DNA from: Lacimicrobium alkaliphilum
GTDB taxonomy: Bacteria > Pseudomonadota > Gammaproteobacteria > Enterobacterales > Alteromonadaceae
NCBI RefSeq assembly: GCF_002591895.1
Contig: NZ_NISX01000005.1
Span: 62,001-126,000, forward strand
DNA: 64,000 bases
Reading direction: 5' to 3'
The notes below the pieces were generated by a model. That model saw nothing but the letters and a program-made list of their open reading frames with translations. It was not told the origin of the DNA and did not search any database. The translations under genes were made by a program, and so were the position numbers. Positions 37,453 to 47,728 of the stretch are shown here, in pieces (within the stretch, counting starts at the first letter, position 1; the number at the start of each line of letters is the position of its first letter).

Positions 37453-38116
37453 TAACCACCCTGGCTTTTGCCTCAATCACGCCTTCCAGCGTAGCCTCGA
37501 GCCGGTCTCCTGCATTTAAAGGGCCGACACCCTTTGGTGTGCCGGTAAGTACCAGGTCGCCGGGCAATAACGTAAAGCTCCGTGAAATCTCACAAATCAG
37601 CTCCAGAATCGGATGGATCATCATTTTTGTATTACCCTGCTGACGCACAGACTGATTAACCCGCAGAGTAAAATCGATATTCGTGCTGTCAGTGATGCCA
37701 GGGGCGGGCACAAATCCACTGACCGGACAACTGCCATCAAAAGCTTTGGCTCGTTCCCAAGGCTGCCCTTTAGCTTTAAGGTCACTCTGCACCTCGCGCA
37801 GAGTCAGATCCAGTGCCACCCCATATCCCCAGATAGCCGCCTGAGCCTGTTCAGCAGAAGCCTGGCTAAGGCGCTCTTTAATGAGCACCGCCACCTCTAA
37901 TTCATTGTGGCACTCCCCCTGATCAGCAGGAATGACAATCTCTCCGGCAAAAGGCTGAAGCGAAGTTGAAGGTTTAATAAAAAGCAATGGCTTATCAGGT
38001 ACTTCGTTATTCAGCTCGCGGATATGATCCATATAATTCCGCCCGACACAGACCACTTTACCTGCAGGCAAAGAAACAGGCTGCCCCTGATGATCCCGGT
38101 GCACATACTCTGCCAT
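37442..38116 (-). CDS. Fumarylacetoacetate hydrolase family protein (YcgM-like)
   Basis: This 224-residue protein has the FAH fold: VCVGRNYMDHIREL, LLFIKPSTSLQPF, HNELEVAVLIKERL (metal ligands) and LVLTGTPKGVGPL. Related enzymes are acylpyruvases or oxaloacetate decarboxylases. It overlaps the transglycosylase stop by one base. Confidence 0.88.
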   Translation of the reverse strand: MAEYVHRDHQGQPVSLPAGKVVCVGRNYMDHIRELNNEVPDKPLLFIKPSTSLQPFAGEIVIPADQGECHNELEVAVLIKERLSQASAEQAQAAIWGYGVALDLTLREVQSDLKAKGQPWERAKAFDGSCPVSGFVPAPGITDSTNIDFTLRVNQSVRQQGNTKMMIHPILELICEISRSFTLLPGDLVLTGTPKGVGPLNAGDRLEATLEGVIEAKARVVNGD

Positions 38117-39084
38117 CAGTTCATCTCATTTTTGATGCGATCAGACAGATAGCCCACGGCACTGCCGAAATAAGTCGAACGATTCCAGTTCATCAGACTG
38201 TGAAAGTTTTTATATACGAGGAAAATACGGCCCTTTTCATCATCCGGCATGATCAGGCTGGCCTTGACATCACGTCCAGGCAGGTCGCTGCCATCATAGC
38301 GACGCACGCCAAGTGCCTGCCATTCAGACAATCTTTTCATCTTGCCTTTGTCCAGACCAGCAAGTGCATAATCGAATTCTTCAGGCAACGTCACCTGACG
38401 CCCCCAGGTGAGGCTGTCATCCCACCCCGCTGATTTGAGGTAGTTAGCGATAGAGGCAAAAACATCTGCCGGGTTCTGCCAGATATCTTTTTTACCGTCG
38501 CCGTCAAAATCATACGCATAGGCATTAAACGACGTCGGCATAAACTGGCTTTGCCCCATTGCGCCAGCCCAGGAGCCAAGAAACTGCTCTTTGCTGATGT
38601 GCCCCTCATCGAGGATTTTCAACGCTGCAAAAAGTTGCTTTTTGAATAGGGTTTCGCGGCGGCCTTCATAGGCCAGCGTTGCCAGTGCCGAGACAACCGG
38701 ATAGTCACCCTGGATTCGGCCAAAATTACTCTCATTGCCCCACAGCGCTACGATAAACCGCGGTTGTACGCCAAACTTCTCACCGACCTGCTCCAGTACC
38801 TGCTGATGTTCCCGGTACTTCTCTGCGGCCTGCTTTACTTTCCAGTCCGGCACCCGGGTCGAAAGATACTTATCCAATGTCAGTTTAAACTCCGGCTGAT
38901 TTTTATCAGAACTGACTGCCCGCTCATAAAATTTAATATCTGCAAATGCCTGTTCAACAAAGTCTGCTGTGTAGCCTTTCTCGATGGCCTCCTGTTTCAG
39001 TGACGCCACGTACTCGTCAAAACTGGGTTTAGCGGCGACACCGGTACTGAGGATGAGGGCCAGTACGCATAAGACTCTAGTCAT
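38116..39084 (-). CDS. Lytic murein transglycosylase, MltB family
   Basis: This 322-residue periplasmic protein has a signal peptide (cleaved after about VAA) and the SLT domain with catalytic Glu in WGNESNFGRIQG. AGAMGQSQFMPTSF and DFDGDGKKDIW also match. It cleaves peptidoglycan glycan strands. No lipobox Cys is seen, so it is soluble like SltB-type members. It overlaps the ycgL stop by 8 bases. Confidence 0.92.
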   Translation of the reverse strand: MTRVLCVLALILSTGVAAKPSFDEYVASLKQEAIEKGYTADFVEQAFADIKFYERAVSSDKNQPEFKLTLDKYLSTRVPDWKVKQAAEKYREHQQVLEQVGEKFGVQPRFIVALWGNESNFGRIQGDYPVVSALATLAYEGRRETLFKKQLFAALKILDEGHISKEQFLGSWAGAMGQSQFMPTSFNAYAYDFDGDGKKDIWQNPADVFASIANYLKSAGWDDSLTWGRQVTLPEEFDYALAGLDKGKMKRLSEWQALGVRRYDGSDLPGRDVKASLIMPDDEKGRIFLVYKNFHSLMNWNRSTYFGSAVGYLSDRIKNEMN

Positions 39085-39358
39085 TGAGGGGCTCCTGTTG
39101 CTGTTTATATTGCGCCAACAGGTTTTCCTGTGGCGGCGGAAGTTGTAAATAATAACCCTGGCCCTGCAGCGCTTCCATCACCTTCTGAGGATTGCTGATG
39201 GCCAGTTTAGTTTCGGCTTTGAGTTCAATGATCATAGCAAGCTGAGGCTGACCAAAGCTTTGCATTAACGGCTCTGGTACAGAGGAAAAGTCATCTCGTT
39301 TACCGACAAACAGATAGGTCTGCTCTTTTCTGTTGCTTTTGTAAATGGCGCACAACAT
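39077..39358 (-). CDS. ycgL: YcgL domain protein
   Basis: This 93-residue protein begins MLCAIYKSNRKEQTYLFV and contains GYYLQLPPPQENLL, both YcgL hallmarks. The role is not known. It lies 42 bases past rnd on the same strand and first in the ycgL-mltB-ycgM-ycgN unit. Confidence 0.92.
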   Translation of the reverse strand: MLCAIYKSNRKEQTYLFVGKRDDFSSVPEPLMQSFGQPQLAMIIELKAETKLAISNPQKVMEALQGQGYYLQLPPPQENLLAQYKQQQEPLND

Positions 39359-39400
39359 GCTGGGTGGGGATCTCCGGTTTGGTTGGTTAGTGTTTTACCA

Positions 39401-40537
39401 TCAGTTAGCAGGTAAAATACGGTCAATGCCATCCTTCAGTAAAGGCGCTCGCCAACCACTAATCAAATCTGGTTTCAGGCCCATTAGTTTACTCTCATCT
39501 AACTCAAACCACAGCCACTTGAGCAATTGATTGATCTGTTTTTTTGACCCTAACATCTCAACCGGCAGGCCATTTTGCTGTGCGACTTTCACACACAGAT
39601 CACGCAAGGCTTTACTGGTTTTCTTGTAGGCGGGAAAATCGACTAGCCTCTCCACGTGAGCAGGATAGTGCTCTGGCGGTAATGACAAGGCCTGACTGAT
39701 AACGTTTATCAGGCTATCGCCATGGCGGCGAATATCCTGAGGCATCAGATCAGTGATGCCATGTAGCGCATTTTTTGAGCCCGGCTGACGCCTGGCCAGT
39801 TCCAACATGGCTTGCTCTTTGAGCACAAAGTTCAGGGCGATATCCCGCTCTCTTGCGGTCTGTAGCCGCCAACTGGCGAGACGCTTCAGCACCAGCAATG
39901 CCCTGCCCTTTAATTGCCAGTTATTTTTGACCGTCAGATAAGCGCATTCCAATGGCAGTACAGCCTGCTTTTTAGCGATAACCTGCAACACCTCGGCAAA
40001 CACCCAGGCCGTTTTCTGTTGCTGCTCTATTTGCTCCGCCAGTTGCGGATAAAGGTTAAACAGATACAACACATCATTGGCCGCATAGTGCAGCTGCTGC
40101 TGGCTCAAAGGTCTGGCTAACCAGTCGGTACGAGACTCCCCTTTGTCCAGTATTACCCCTGACATCTCCTCCACCAGCTTTGCATAGCCCAGCGAAGAGC
40201 CCATATTCAGCATGGCTGCCGCCACCTGGGTATCAAAAACCCGGGTTGGAACAATCCCCATTGCAGACCAGAAGGTTTCCAAATCTTCAGAGCAGGCATG
40301 CAATACCGTAATGATGCTCTCATTGGTCAGCAAATTCTTGAGTGGCGTAAGATCGCTAATCGCCACAGGGTCCACCAGTGCCAATTGCTCACCATCATAC
40401 AGCTGAACCAGCCCGAGTCTGGGGTACAGGGTGCGTGTTCGCACAAACTCCGTATCAACAGCAATGAAGGACTTCAGCGAAGCCTGACGGCAGTAATCCG
40501 CCAGCTCCTGTTCACTCTCGATAAACTGATACTGCAT
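39401..40537 (-). CDS. rnd: Ribonuclease D
   Basis: The 378-residue 3'-5' exoribonuclease matures tRNA and other small RNA ends. The DEDD sites are AVDTEFVR, HACSEDLETF and the YAANDVLYLF stretch, followed by two HRDC domains. Normal length. It lies just downstream of fadD, as in E. coli. Confidence 0.96.
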   Translation of the reverse strand: MQYQFIESEQELADYCRQASLKSFIAVDTEFVRTRTLYPRLGLVQLYDGEQLALVDPVAISDLTPLKNLLTNESIITVLHACSEDLETFWSAMGIVPTRVFDTQVAAAMLNMGSSLGYAKLVEEMSGVILDKGESRTDWLARPLSQQQLHYAANDVLYLFNLYPQLAEQIEQQQKTAWVFAEVLQVIAKKQAVLPLECAYLTVKNNWQLKGRALLVLKRLASWRLQTARERDIALNFVLKEQAMLELARRQPGSKNALHGITDLMPQDIRRHGDSLINVISQALSLPPEHYPAHVERLVDFPAYKKTSKALRDLCVKVAQQNGLPVEMLGSKKQINQLLKWLWFELDESKLMGLKPDLISGWRAPLLKDGIDRILPAN

Positions 40538-40551
40538 CTGTTTAAAATGAA

Positions 40552-40574
40552 AAAACCGGCGGGTGCCGGCTTTT
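40552..40574 (-). terminator. Rho-independent terminator between fadD and rnd
   Basis: CCGGC and GCCGG pair with a GGGT loop, extended by A4/T4 flanks past one mismatch. Reading leftward a T-run follows. It lies directly after the fadD stop. Confidence 0.75.
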
Positions 40575-40577
40575 CGA

Positions 40578-42233
40578 CTACTCCCTTAATTCTCTTCTGA
40601 GGATTTTGCCTACGTTTGTTTTTGGCAACTCATCACGAAACTCAACCTGTTTAGGTACTTTATACCCGGTGAGATGCTTACGGCAATGGGCAATCAACGT
40701 TTCTTCGGTCAGTGATGCGTCTTTTTTTACCACAAAGAGTTTAACTGCTTCACCAGTAGCCTCGTTGGGCACACCCACTGCGGCAACTTCAGTAACGCCA
40801 TCGTGCATAGCCGCCACTTCTTCAATTTCATTAGGGAAAACATTAAACCCGGACACCAGAATCATGTCTTTTTTACGGTCAACAATAAAGAAACACCCTT
40901 TTTCGTCCATGCGGGCAATATCCCCGGTGGCCAGCCAGCCGTCATTCAGTACTTCCTTTGTCGCCTCTTCACGGTTGAGATACCCTTTCATTACCTGAGG
41001 CCCTTTGACATACAGTTCGCCCGGCTCACCGGGTGGCACGACATTGCCGTCTTCATCCACCAGCTTAACATCCGTAGAAGGGACCGGCATACCGATAGAG
41101 CCAGTGTATTCAGGGGTTATAGTTGGGTAATTGATACTGACCACCGGGCAACATTCAGTAAGACCGTAACCTTCCAGCAGAACATGGCCGGTAACCTTCT
41201 GCCATTTTTCTGCAACCGGCCGCTGTACAGCCATACCGCCGCCCAGAGCAAACTTGAAATTACTGAAGTCGAGATCTTTAAACCCGGGGGTATTGAGCAA
41301 ACCATTAAACAGAGTATTAACGCCGGTTAGCACCGTGAACGGGTATTTCGCCAGCTCTTTAACAAAACCCGGCATATCACGGGGGTTGGTAATCAGCAGA
41401 TTTTTACACCCATATTTCACAAAGGTCAGGCAATTCGCGGTCAGGGCGAAGATATGATAGAGCGGCAGCGCCGTAACCACCAGCTCTTCTGAATCAGTCA
41501 TGACCGGTTCCAGAATCACCGAAATCTGCTCAAGATTCGCCACCATATTACGGTGTGTCAGCATGGCCCCTTTGGAAACGCCCGTGGTTCCTCCGGTATA
41601 CTGCAAAAAGGCGATAGACTCACCACTCACATCAGGGCGGCTGTATTGCATGGATTTACCAGCGTGGATAGCCTCCATAAACCCCATGGTATTTGTCAGA
41701 GAAAAAGCGGGCACCATCTTCTTAACGTGCTTGATAACAAAGTTCACCAGCCAACGTTTAGGTGCCGACAGCATATCGCCCACCTGAGTCAGGAAGACTT
41801 TGTTAATTTTGGTTTCGCTAATCACTTTAGCCAGCGTATGGGCAAAGTTTTCAACAATCACGATGGCCTTAGCGTCAGAGTCATTTAACTGATGCTTGAG
41901 TTCCCTTGCAGTATAAAGAGGGTTTACATTAACCACCGTCAGGCCCGCCCTCAGAACACCGAAGATGGCAACGGGGTTTTGCAACAAATTGGGCATCATG
42001 ATGGCAACCGAATCACCTTTTTTCAGCCCCATATTCTGCAGATAGGCGGCAAACTGGAGAGTATAACTATCTAGTTCGGCATAGGTGATCTCTTTGCCCA
42101 TATTGATAAAGGCGACTTTATCGGCATATTTTTTCACTGATTGTTCAAAAATATCAATGATCGACGAATAGTGATCTGCATCGATGTCGGCAGGGATATC
42201 AGCAGGATAATGCTCTAGCCAAGTCTTTTCCAC
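40578..42233 (-). CDS. fadD: Long-chain fatty acid-CoA ligase
   Basis: This 551-residue AMP-forming enzyme activates fatty acids for beta-oxidation at the inner membrane face. [18 protein letters not shown] is the P-loop motif. [35 protein letters not shown] and C-terminal [13 protein letters not shown] are complete. It lies upstream of rnd in the E. coli order. Confidence 0.97.
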   Translation of the reverse strand: MEKTWLEHYPADIPADIDADHYSSIIDIFEQSVKKYADKVAFINMGKEITYAELDSYTLQFAAYLQNMGLKKGDSVAIMMPNLLQNPVAIFGVLRAGLTVVNVNPLYTARELKHQLNDSDAKAIVIVENFAHTLAKVISETKINKVFLTQVGDMLSAPKRWLVNFVIKHVKKMVPAFSLTNTMGFMEAIHAGKSMQYSRPDVSGESIAFLQYTGGTTGVSKGAMLTHRNMVANLEQISVILEPVMTDSEELVVTALPLYHIFALTANCLTFVKYGCKNLLITNPRDMPGFVKELAKYPFTVLTGVNTLFNGLLNTPGFKDLDFSNFKFALGGGMAVQRPVAEKWQKVTGHVLLEGYGLTECCPVVSINYPTITPEYTGSIGMPVPSTDVKLVDEDGNVVPPGEPGELYVKGPQVMKGYLNREEATKEVLNDGWLATGDIARMDEKGCFFIVDRKKDMILVSGFNVFPNEIEEVAAMHDGVTEVAAVGVPNEATGEAVKLFVVKKDASLTEETLIAHCRKHLTGYKVPKQVEFRDELPKTNVGKILRRELRE

Positions 42234-42346
42234 AATGCCTCCTGAGGGCTCTTATCGTTATTATGGTGAACCTGTTGTTATTTTAACCACTTTTTAACAA
42301 GGGGTCTGACCACTATAGTAGCCAAAGCCTTAGCAAAGATAAATGA

Positions 42347-43201
42347 CTAATCTAATGCACCATGCTCCCGCAGGAATGAAAGAAACTGTTGCGCCACCGG
42401 CTGCGGATTATCCATATGCAAATGGTGGCCACCTTCGCATTCAGCCACCTGCAGTTTTTCAACCAGTGATGCACGGCGCTGTTGATTAAGCCTGACTTTT
42501 TCAAAGCCTTTGCTGCCGGTAATCGACAGCACCGGGCAGACAATTTCACGGATAAAGGCAGTGGCCTGCTCTTCTGTCATTCTCAGCGATGAGATGGTTC
42601 TTAGCCTGCGGTCGGTTCGCCACTTCAGTTGTTGCCCATCCTCTGCCAGATTGCGTTGCACCAGTAATCTTGCCGACTCGCGCGCCAAATCACCGGCCAT
42701 CATGCGGGCCGTCGTAGCGCGTTCCAGTGATGGCGGGTGTCTGGCTTCTTTATTGTCGATTTCGATGCGACTGATGACCGACTCACGCAGCTGGGTGGCG
42801 CTGCTTGTTGCCTCGCGGCTCAAAGGCCCAAAGGCTTCAATCGTCGTCAGCGTTTTAATGTGTTCCGGAAATGTAGCGGCATACAATGAACTGATAATTC
42901 CGCCAAGAGAATGCCCCAGCAGATGAAACTCATTCCAGCCCAGAGATTGAGTAAGCTCATAAATATCCTGGATCCAGTCAGGAAGATGATAGTGCGCATC
43001 GGCGCTGCGATGGGCTGAATGGCCATGACCGGTTAAATCTACTGCGACTAAATCGATACATTCAAGGTGCTCAGCTAATGGAATGAAGCTCGCACTATTA
43101 TCAAGCCACCCATGTAACGCCAGGACTTTGGCCCCTTGTGGATCACCAAATCGCTGACCACTGAGACGCAAATGGCGTAATTGAAAGGAAAGCTCAGTCA
43201 T
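42347..43201 (-). CDS. Alpha/beta hydrolase
   Basis: The ATG at 43201 gives 284 residues; a longer frame reaches 43285 but through the upstream terminator region. VLALHGWLDNSASF, the nucleophile elbow GHSLGGIISS, and the C-terminal GGHHLHMDNP His are present. Substrate unknown. Order slp-hydrolase-fadD on one strand. Confidence 0.87.
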   Translation of the reverse strand: MTELSFQLRHLRLSGQRFGDPQGAKVLALHGWLDNSASFIPLAEHLECIDLVAVDLTGHGHSAHRSADAHYHLPDWIQDIYELTQSLGWNEFHLLGHSLGGIISSLYAATFPEHIKTLTTIEAFGPLSREATSSATQLRESVISRIEIDNKEARHPPSLERATTARMMAGDLARESARLLVQRNLAEDGQQLKWRTDRRLRTISSLRMTEEQATAFIREIVCPVLSITGSKGFEKVRLNQQRRASLVEKLQVAECEGGHHLHMDNPQPVAQQFLSFLREHGALD

Positions 43202-43296
43202 CAGAACCCCGTTTGAAGATAAAAACTGACCATAAGGATTTCCTCTGACAGATGCAACTGGGTTTAGCCCTCTACCAGCCCCCATAACAGAAACAA

Positions 43297-43324
43297 AAAA
43301 GCGGCAATTAATTGCCGCTTTTTA
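43297..43324 (-). terminator. Rho-independent terminator after slp
   Basis: AAAAAGCGGCAATTAATTGC, completed by CGCTTTTT, is a 26-28 base palindrome with A and T runs on its flanks, about 45 bases past the slp stop. Confidence 0.88.
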
Positions 43325-43369
43325 TCACCACTTTGCCTTGCTGGCTTATTTGAACGGCAATTTTTTGCC

Positions 43370-44074
43370 TCAGTGGCGCTGTATATTACCCATATCTCTG
43401 TTGGTATTTTGCCTCGGCTGCGGCCTTGCAGGCCTTTGCGCGCGCGCCGGAGATGGAGAGCGATTCGCTTTGGGTCTGCTGTTATTCACTGAACCCGATG
43501 AAGGCACAATGTTCCCTTTTGAGTTTTTAGAGCGAATGATCACTCGCTGGTGATAGGGCCATAAATGCCAACCGTACCAGGAAGAGTAATAGCCGGGCCA
43601 GGTTCCCATACCCACTCCGAAACCAGAGACACTGACTCGGTCAATGTTCTTCCACATGTGATATCCGCTGGCATTGACTACGGGAAAAACATATTCATGT
43701 TCACCCACCGAACCTGATTCGCTGCCACCTGCTTCACCAATTACGGTCAGTAAACGGCCCGCTTTGTACACCATAGGATCAACAAAGCCATCGATATAAA
43801 CCCTGAACCGACCAGCACTGTCATCACTGGTTATGGGACGGCCATAGCTTTTGAGGGGGTAAGACAATACCTCCAGACGGGTATTTTGTTTCAGATTATC
43901 CACTCTGGCAATTACGCCGCCCCAGCGCACCTTGGCGCCGCGAGTCTGCTCAGGGCTGGCTGACACTTGCTGATAGCTCAGCAAATTACTCTCATCTTCA
44001 AGCTGTATGGGCTCGGGAATCGTAGAGCACCCCGCCATTCCCAGCACCATAGCTACAATTAAAAGTCGCTTCAT
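43370..44074 (-). CDS. Slp-family outer membrane lipoprotein
   Basis: This 234-residue lipoprotein has lipobox MAGC (Cys 16) and the Slp domain (ARVDNLKQNTRLEVLSYPL, GFVDPMVYKAGRLLTVIGE). Its Arg/Pro/Asn-rich disordered tail is unusual in length. E. coli slp/yeaY is near tsaB and fadD as here. Slp is a starvation-linked lipoprotein of unclear role. Confidence 0.9.
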   Translation of the reverse strand: MKRLLIVAMVLGMAGCSTIPEPIQLEDESNLLSYQQVSASPEQTRGAKVRWGGVIARVDNLKQNTRLEVLSYPLKSYGRPITSDDSAGRFRVYIDGFVDPMVYKAGRLLTVIGEAGGSESGSVGEHEYVFPVVNASGYHMWKNIDRVSVSGFGVGMGTWPGYYSSWYGWHLWPYHQRVIIRSKNSKGNIVPSSGSVNNSRPKANRSPSPARAQRPARPQPRQNTNRDMGNIQRH

Positions 44075-44211
44075 ACTTACTCCTTAAAACTTCCATTCCC
44101 CGGAATTTAGATTAACACAATCGTTAAGGATCATTATGTGCGTTTAAACTGAATCTATACTGAATTAGATCAGATGAAGTCCATTAACGAATAGCCAGTG
44201 AAGTCATATCT

Positions 44212-44556
44212 TTAAACATATGTGTCGATGCCCATAGACTGCTGAATCTGTTCTCTGGCCTGCAACCTGGAAAGGCTCTGGTAGGCATCAATGGCCTGGC
44301 GATTGCGGGGTTCTGGCTGATCATAAAACTGCTTTTGCTGATCACGATATCGGTCTGCCTGAACCTGAGACTCTTCACTACCCTGGCGGATAACGGTTTG
44401 TGAACGGGGAAGTTCTGTTGGGGCATTGTCCTGCTGCTGGCGCGGGTTGGCCTCCCGCGGTGTTTCTTTAATCGCAGGATTAACAATCAGACCTTGTTGT
44501 GATGCAACTAAGGAAGATTCTATTTCCACTGTATTTCCATCAAGAGGACCAGCCAA
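44212..44556 (-). CDS. Small hypothetical protein, Gln-rich
   Basis: This 114-residue soluble protein has QTVIRQGSEESQVQADRYRDQ and AIDAYQSLSRLQAREQIQ, low in hydrophobic residues. No ATG is in frame near the start, so it must begin at TTG (44556) or GTG (44529). It lies 45 bases past tsaB on the same strand. Function unknown. Confidence 0.55.
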   Translation of the reverse strand: MAGPLDGNTVEIESSLVASQQGLIVNPAIKETPREANPRQQQDNAPTELPRSQTVIRQGSEESQVQADRYRDQQKQFYDQPEPRNRQAIDAYQSLSRLQAREQIQQSMGIDTYV

Positions 44557-44601
44557 CTACAACAGCATAGCTTATCAAAAACCCTGCAAAAATCGATCCT
44601 G

Positions 44602-45303
44602 TTATCTGCCGGGCAACTTTTTCCAGGTAACCTTATCACGCAGGTAAACGGGTTGTGCCTTATCAGCTGCTACCGCTTCCCCTCTGCTAAATGCAGCCTG
44701 AGCCAGGGGCAGCATATAGCGGGCTTTTGGGTACAATATGTCGTTATCCGGGTGCACATTCTGCAACTCGGCAAGTTCAGGATAAGCCGACCAGCCGGTA
44801 CCCACACCACACCACCTTTTGCTGTCATCCTTTAGCAGTTCAATCGCCTCAGCGGGGGGCAACACCCGTTCCTGATGGTGCAGCTGTGCTATGCCCTCAC
44901 TGGCCTGGTAGCATCCCAGATAGATTTCCCCCATACGTGCATCAATAGCCGTAGCGATACACTCCTGATTATTGTCCATCAATGCTTGTTGTGCCATGGC
45001 CGCCAACGTGGAAATTCCGACAACCGGCAACCCGGCACCCAAAGCCAGGCCCTGCACCATTCCCGTGGCGATACGCACGCCGGTGAAGCTACCGGGGCCA
45101 CGGCCAAAGGCCAGAAGATTAAAGTCCTTAAGGCTCATCTGCGCCTGGGACAATAACTGCTCGACCATGGGCAATAATCTCTGGCTGTGCTGCTGCGGGC
45201 AAAACTCAAACAGTTCAGCAATTTCTTCCTGTTCGGTTCCACTATTGACACTTAGGGCAACAGAGCAGCCTTCGGTGGCCGTATCAATAACCAGAATATT
45301 CAT
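44602..45303 (-). CDS. tsaB: tRNA t6A synthesis protein TsaB
   Basis: The 233-residue ASKHA-fold protein (INVIDTATEG-like start, GRGPGSFTGVRIATGMVQGLA) is the TsaD partner in threonylcarbamoyladenosine formation at tRNA position 37. Length is normal. It overlaps yoaA by 4 bases. Confidence 0.95.
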   Translation of the reverse strand: MNILVIDTATEGCSVALSVNSGTEQEEIAELFEFCPQQHSQRLLPMVEQLLSQAQMSLKDFNLLAFGRGPGSFTGVRIATGMVQGLALGAGLPVVGISTLAAMAQQALMDNNQECIATAIDARMGEIYLGCYQASEGIAQLHHQERVLPPAEAIELLKDDSKRWCGVGTGWSAYPELAELQNVHPDNDILYPKARYMLPLAQAAFSRGEAVAADKAQPVYLRDKVTWKKLPGR

Positions 45304-47273
45304 AATTTGTGAGTCTCTTGTTGTGCAGTTTTTTTAACAGACGGAGATTGTGGTGGTTGATTCTGCAGCTGCTGCAAAAACGATACGGCCTTCTCCAGAG
45401 TCCGGGTTCGTTGCATAGGCGGTAAACTGGCGAGAAAAATTCGTCCGTAATCACGGGTGACCAGACGATTATCGCAAATTACCAATACACCTTTATCTGA
45501 CATGTCACGAATCAGTCGGCCGGCCCCCTGTTTCAGAGCAATAACAGCCCTGGGGATCTGAATCTGCGCGAAGGGGTTACCGCCATGTTTCTTACAATCG
45601 TTAATTTTTGCCTCCAGCAACGGATCATCCGGGGCGGCAAAGGGTAGCTTGTCGATCAATACACATGTCAGATCGCTCCCTCTTACATCCACCCCCTCCC
45701 AAAAGGCACTGGTACCGAGCAGCACACCATTGCCAGAAGAAAGGTATTCTTCAAGCAGGGCACCTTTGCTGGTGCTGCCTTGCACCAGTATTGGATTGTC
45801 AATCTGCTGCTCCAGTATCTGAGCCACCTGGCGCAACATAAAATGGCTGGTAAACAGTAAAAAGCAGCGGCCTTGACTGGCTTTGATCAACTCCAGTGAC
45901 ACGTTAACCAGCGCCTCACTGCGATCCTTAGCCGTCGGCTCAGGTAAGTATCGGGGTACACACAACAGCGCCTGCTGCTGATAATCAAAGGGGCTCTCCA
46001 GTCCCAGTGTACGCGCCTGCTTTAATCCCATCTGGCCGGTAAAGTGCTCAAAGCCACCATCCACCATCAAAGTGGCCGAGGTAAATATCCAGCTGCGTTT
46101 CGGGGTTTCAATATAATCAGCAAAGCGCTGGGCAATAGATAGCGGTGTAAGATGCAAAATAATATGCCTGGGTGTCGTTTCATACCAAAGGCTGACCCCT
46201 TGCTGCCCGGTATCAGTCAGTCTCGCCAGACGCCCTCTGGCCTGTACACAACGTTCATAGACACTGTCGAGATCTTTATCCCGGCCGAGATGCACTTTTA
46301 ACACCTCATACACCAGGTTCAATGCATCGCTTAACCGGCTAATCTGGTTCTGCACCGTATCTGTCATCAGGGCCTGTTGCCAGTTGCCCTTTTGTGGTTG
46401 CTGCGGAAACTGCAGGCGTAAATCCATAGCGCTGACCCGCAGTTTTTCTGCTGCTTTGCTAAGCTGTCCGGCATCTTTGAGCTTGGTACGGTAGACCATC
46501 TCCATATCAGATCCCATATCGGCCAGTTGACGGCTGGACAGCGCTTCACCGAAATATTCACTGGCAATATCCGGTATCTGATGCGCCTCATCAAACAGCA
46601 CCACATGCGCCTCCGGAATCAGTTCACCAAAACCGGTATCTTTAAGCGCCATATCAGCGAAAAACAAATGATGATTGACCACCACCATATCTGCATCCAG
46701 TGCGTTGCGCCTGGCTTTTACCAGATAACAATCATCGTAGTCAGGACAGTCTTTACCCAGACAGTTATCTACGGTAGACGTTACAAAGGGCAGTACCTTG
46801 GCATCTTCTGGCAGGCTCTTGAGTTCACCCATGTCACCGCTTTTTGTACTGTTTGCCCAGTCTCTGACCTGGCTTAGCTGATGCAGGGTTTGCTTTTCAA
46901 ACACGGTGGAATTTCCGCCATGCTGAGCCAGGCGATGCAAACACAGATAATTAGCGCGGCCTTTCAATAAAACCGATTTTTTGTTGCTGCCCAGAGCCTG
47001 TTTAACAATGGGAAGGTCGCGATGAAACAATTGTTCCTGAAGGTTTTTGGTACCGGTAGAAACAATAACCTTTTTATCACTGGCCAGTGCCGGTACCAGA
47101 TAAGCAAAGGTCTTACCCGTTCCGGTGCCCGCCTCGACCACAAGTTGTGCCTTATCCTTTATCGCCTTTTCGACTGAGCTCGCCATTTCAGTTTGCTCCG
47201 CTCTTGGAACAAAGCCGCTGACCCGCTGAGACAGAGCTCCGTCGCTGGCAAAAATCTGTTTAACTGATGGCAC
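45300..47273 (-). CDS. yoaA: YoaA-type ATP-dependent DNA helicase (DinG/XPD family)
   Basis: The 657-residue helicase has Walker A EAGTGTGKT, then an Fe-S cluster Cys set (YLCLHRLAQHGG, CLGKDCPDYDDCY). The Walker B DEAH is in VLFDEAHQIPD, and motif VI is QGAGRLIRD. In E. coli YoaA acts with HolC on blocked forks. No clear LexA box was found upstream here. Confidence 0.93.
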   Translation of the reverse strand: MPSVKQIFASDGALSQRVSGFVPRAEQTEMASSVEKAIKDKAQLVVEAGTGTGKTFAYLVPALASDKKVIVSTGTKNLQEQLFHRDLPIVKQALGSNKKSVLLKGRANYLCLHRLAQHGGNSTVFEKQTLHQLSQVRDWANSTKSGDMGELKSLPEDAKVLPFVTSTVDNCLGKDCPDYDDCYLVKARRNALDADMVVVNHHLFFADMALKDTGFGELIPEAHVVLFDEAHQIPDIASEYFGEALSSRQLADMGSDMEMVYRTKLKDAGQLSKAAEKLRVSAMDLRLQFPQQPQKGNWQQALMTDTVQNQISRLSDALNLVYEVLKVHLGRDKDLDSVYERCVQARGRLARLTDTGQQGVSLWYETTPRHIILHLTPLSIAQRFADYIETPKRSWIFTSATLMVDGGFEHFTGQMGLKQARTLGLESPFDYQQQALLCVPRYLPEPTAKDRSEALVNVSLELIKASQGRCFLLFTSHFMLRQVAQILEQQIDNPILVQGSTSKGALLEEYLSSGNGVLLGTSAFWEGVDVRGSDLTCVLIDKLPFAAPDDPLLEAKINDCKKHGGNPFAQIQIPRAVIALKQGAGRLIRDMSDKGVLVICDNRLVTRDYGRIFLASLPPMQRTRTLEKAVSFLQQLQNQPPQSPSVKKTAQQETHKL

Positions 47274-47479
47274 GGGCTCTCCTGACTCGCCTTAATAACC
47301 GACGCAGTATAACAAAAGCGGATTCAACTGACTGCAATCCGGTAGCGAAAAGTAAGCGCAGAAACAGGTTCGTTGTCTATAAAGCCAACGAACTGGCAAG
47401 GTTATTGATTTTTTGCTTGATTAAGACGAATGAATTCCATACCATACGCGGCGCTCAAACGGCTCCATTAGAGACACAA

Positions 47480-47583
47480 CGGAGCAACGAGCACGCCGCA
47501 GTGCTCCTGAAGACACTAAATAAATGTGACTTCAGTAAAATACGGCAGACAATAAGATTTAGGAGAGGTGTCCGAGTGGCTGA
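47480..47583 (+). repeat. First copy of tRNA-Ser leader plus 22 nt of tRNA-Ser 5' end
   Basis: This segment (CGGAGCAACGAGCACGCC start) recurs at 47648-47750 about 167 bases on, directly before the intact tRNA-Ser. It contains a hairpin (GAGCAC-N6-GTGCTC) and ends with GGAGAGGTGTCCGAGTGGCT plus GA, the acceptor and D-arm 5' part of tRNA-Ser. A repeat element follows immediately. Confidence 0.85.
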
Positions 47584-47650
47584 CAAATTTGTCAGGAACA
47601 AATTTGGACATCCGCAGGATGGCCCGAAGGGCGCAGGGCAGGATGCCCGG
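47582..47650 (+). repeat. tRNA-linked hairpin repeat, copy B (in duplicated tRNA-Ser 5' end)
   Basis: GACAAATTTGTC, GGAACA, AATTTGGACAT, a CCGCAGG hairpin, GATGGCCCGAAGGGCG, and GCCCGGA follow in the order of copy A at 27167. It begins exactly where the partial tRNA-Ser breaks off after its D-arm. Confidence 0.8.
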
Positions 47651-47728
47651 AGCAACGAGCACGCCGTAGTGCTCCTGAAGACACTAAACAATGTGAATTC
47701 AGTAAAATACGGCAGACAATAAGATTTA

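Noticed and set aside
47274..47400. LexA box expected before yoaA
   Set aside because: No CTGT-N8-ACAG match was found by eye in the interval before the start.
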